From Sheuella amnicola (GTDB lineage: Bacteria; Pseudomonadota; Gammaproteobacteria; Burkholderiales; Burkholderiaceae_B), in the NCBI RefSeq assembly GCF_010499255.1, contig NZ_JAAGRN010000001.1, positions 62,001 through 126,000 on the forward strand: a DNA stretch of 64,000 bases, read 5' to 3'. Below the pieces are notes generated by a model. That model searched no databases, had not been told where the DNA came from, and worked only from the letters and a program-made list of their open reading frames with translations. The position numbers were made by a program, and so were the translations under genes. Below, piece by piece: positions 63,550 to 64,000 of this stretch. Numbering within the stretch: the stretch's first letter is position 1; the number at the start of each line of letters is the position of its first letter.

Positions 63550-64000
63550 GGAGCGCAAAGTAGGCTCGCGCATGCTGCGCATCGGCATGCATGGCGGCGG
63601 TCAAGGTTGGGAGATCAGGAAACTTTTCTTCGTCCCGCAAATGCTGCAGGAGCTCGACGCGTATGAGTTTACCGTAAGCTTCAACTGAGGTATCGAAAAC
63701 GTGGGTTTCGAGCAGAATACGTCCGTTGTCTTCGACGCTTGGCCTCACCCCCAGGCTGGCTACCCCGGGAAGAGGACCAGGGGCCAGACCGTACACTTTT
63801 GCCACATAAATTCCAGACCGCGCCGCGCACTTGGGTGTGACACGCAAGTTCATGGTGGGCATGTTCAAGGTGCGACCGAGCTTTTTGCCGTGAATAACGT
63901 GGCCTGAGATGCCGAAGTTGCGGCCGAGCAGGTGGGCCGCATGTTTCAGGTCACCTGCAGCCAGAGCGGATCGAACCTCCGAGCTCGAAATCCTGTGTCC
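63539..64000 (-). CDS. ribF: Riboflavin kinase/FMN adenylyltransferase, 3' part only
   Basis: The C-terminal 153 codons of bifunctional RibF, which makes FMN and FAD. The frame runs open to the right edge of the window, so the gene is cut. Visible: the end of the adenylyltransferase part ([24 protein letters not shown]), then the riboflavin kinase domain with [20 protein letters not shown], where the PT-x-N motif binds metal and [18 protein letters not shown] near the middle, and LETHVFD near the substrate site. The stop overlaps the ileS start by 11 bases, heading the ribF-ileS-lspA-coaBC run. Confidence 0.95.
   Translation of the reverse strand, partial: GHRISSSEVRSALAAGDLKHAAHLLGRNFGISGHVIHGKKLGRTLNMPTMNLRVTPKCAARSGIYVAKVYGLAPGPLPGVASLGVRPSVEDNGRILLETHVFDTSVEAYGKLIRVELLQHLRDEEKFPDLPTLTAAMHADAQHARAYFALHGL

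Overview
This 64 kb window is a contiguous piece of chromosome from a betaproteobacterium, most likely order Burkholderiales and probably an Alcaligenaceae-like (Bordetella-related) organism. The placement is inference from three things: the gene order recA-recX-DUF2889-sucCD; the block exbB-exbD-lpxK-Trm112-kdsB-adk lying divergent from xseA-sodB; and family content (a Bug-type solute receptor, TctDE, RdgC, DUF3579 beside argD, HemX/HemY, divergent csp/clpS). Coding density is very high, base composition looks even, and I see no insertion sequence, prophage, CRISPR array, rRNA operon or toxin-antitoxin pair. It is mostly core genome.

Layout. 1-7.7 kb: a beta-hydroxyacid dehydrogenase whose ATG is cut by one base at the left edge, an APC permease, RdgC with a coupled acidic protein, an MHS-type MFS symporter, and a TctDE two-component system. 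7.8-17.2 kb: recA (with a perfect LexA box), recX, a DUF2889 gene, sucCD, a 35-residue pilin-like small ORF, and hemC-hemD-hemX-hemY. 17.3-25.9 kb: an accessory catabolic stretch with a fumarylpyruvate-hydrolase-like enzyme, SDR, nudC, 2-hydroxyacid dehydrogenase, Bug receptor, alpha/beta hydrolase, enoyl-CoA hydratase, MDR oxidoreductase, AEC transporter and GNAT. 26-34.2 kb: tRNA-Leu(CAG), rnr, rlmB, a Cys/Met-metabolism PLP enzyme, HU, tRNA-Val(UAC), a TonB-like protein and a second two-component system. 34.2-39.5 kb: argG, argF, argD, DUF3579, a hydroxyacid dehydrogenase and rpsT. 39.6-45.8 kb: murJ, a second SDR, adk, kdsB, Trm112, lpxK, exbD and exbB. 46.1-50.3 kb: xseA, sodB, pcaF, a DUF192 gene and csp. 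50.5-57.9 kb: clpS, clpA, pqiABC and an amino-acid ABC receptor. 57.9-64 kb: dut, dedA, coaBC, lspA, ileS and the 3' end of ribF, in one minus-strand run.

How the genes fit together. DNA repair (recA, recX, rdgC, xseA, dut), haem synthesis, arginine synthesis, envelope biogenesis (kdsB, lpxK, murJ, lspA, PqiABC) and protein quality control (clpS, clpA) are compact operons with many 1-23 nt overlaps. The parts of a Ton system are split: TonB near 31.5 kb, ExbBD near 45 kb. Two-component, tricarboxylate-receptor and catabolic genes are scattered rather than in one operon.

I did not find a large novel system. The least explained items are small: the acidic protein coupled to RdgC; the pilin-like 35-mer before hemC; an HU terminator whose loop is the -10 box of the next tRNA gene; a multi-hairpin RNA region downstream of rpsT; a terminator-like hairpin in the argD leader; and an inverted DnaA-box pair upstream of xseA.
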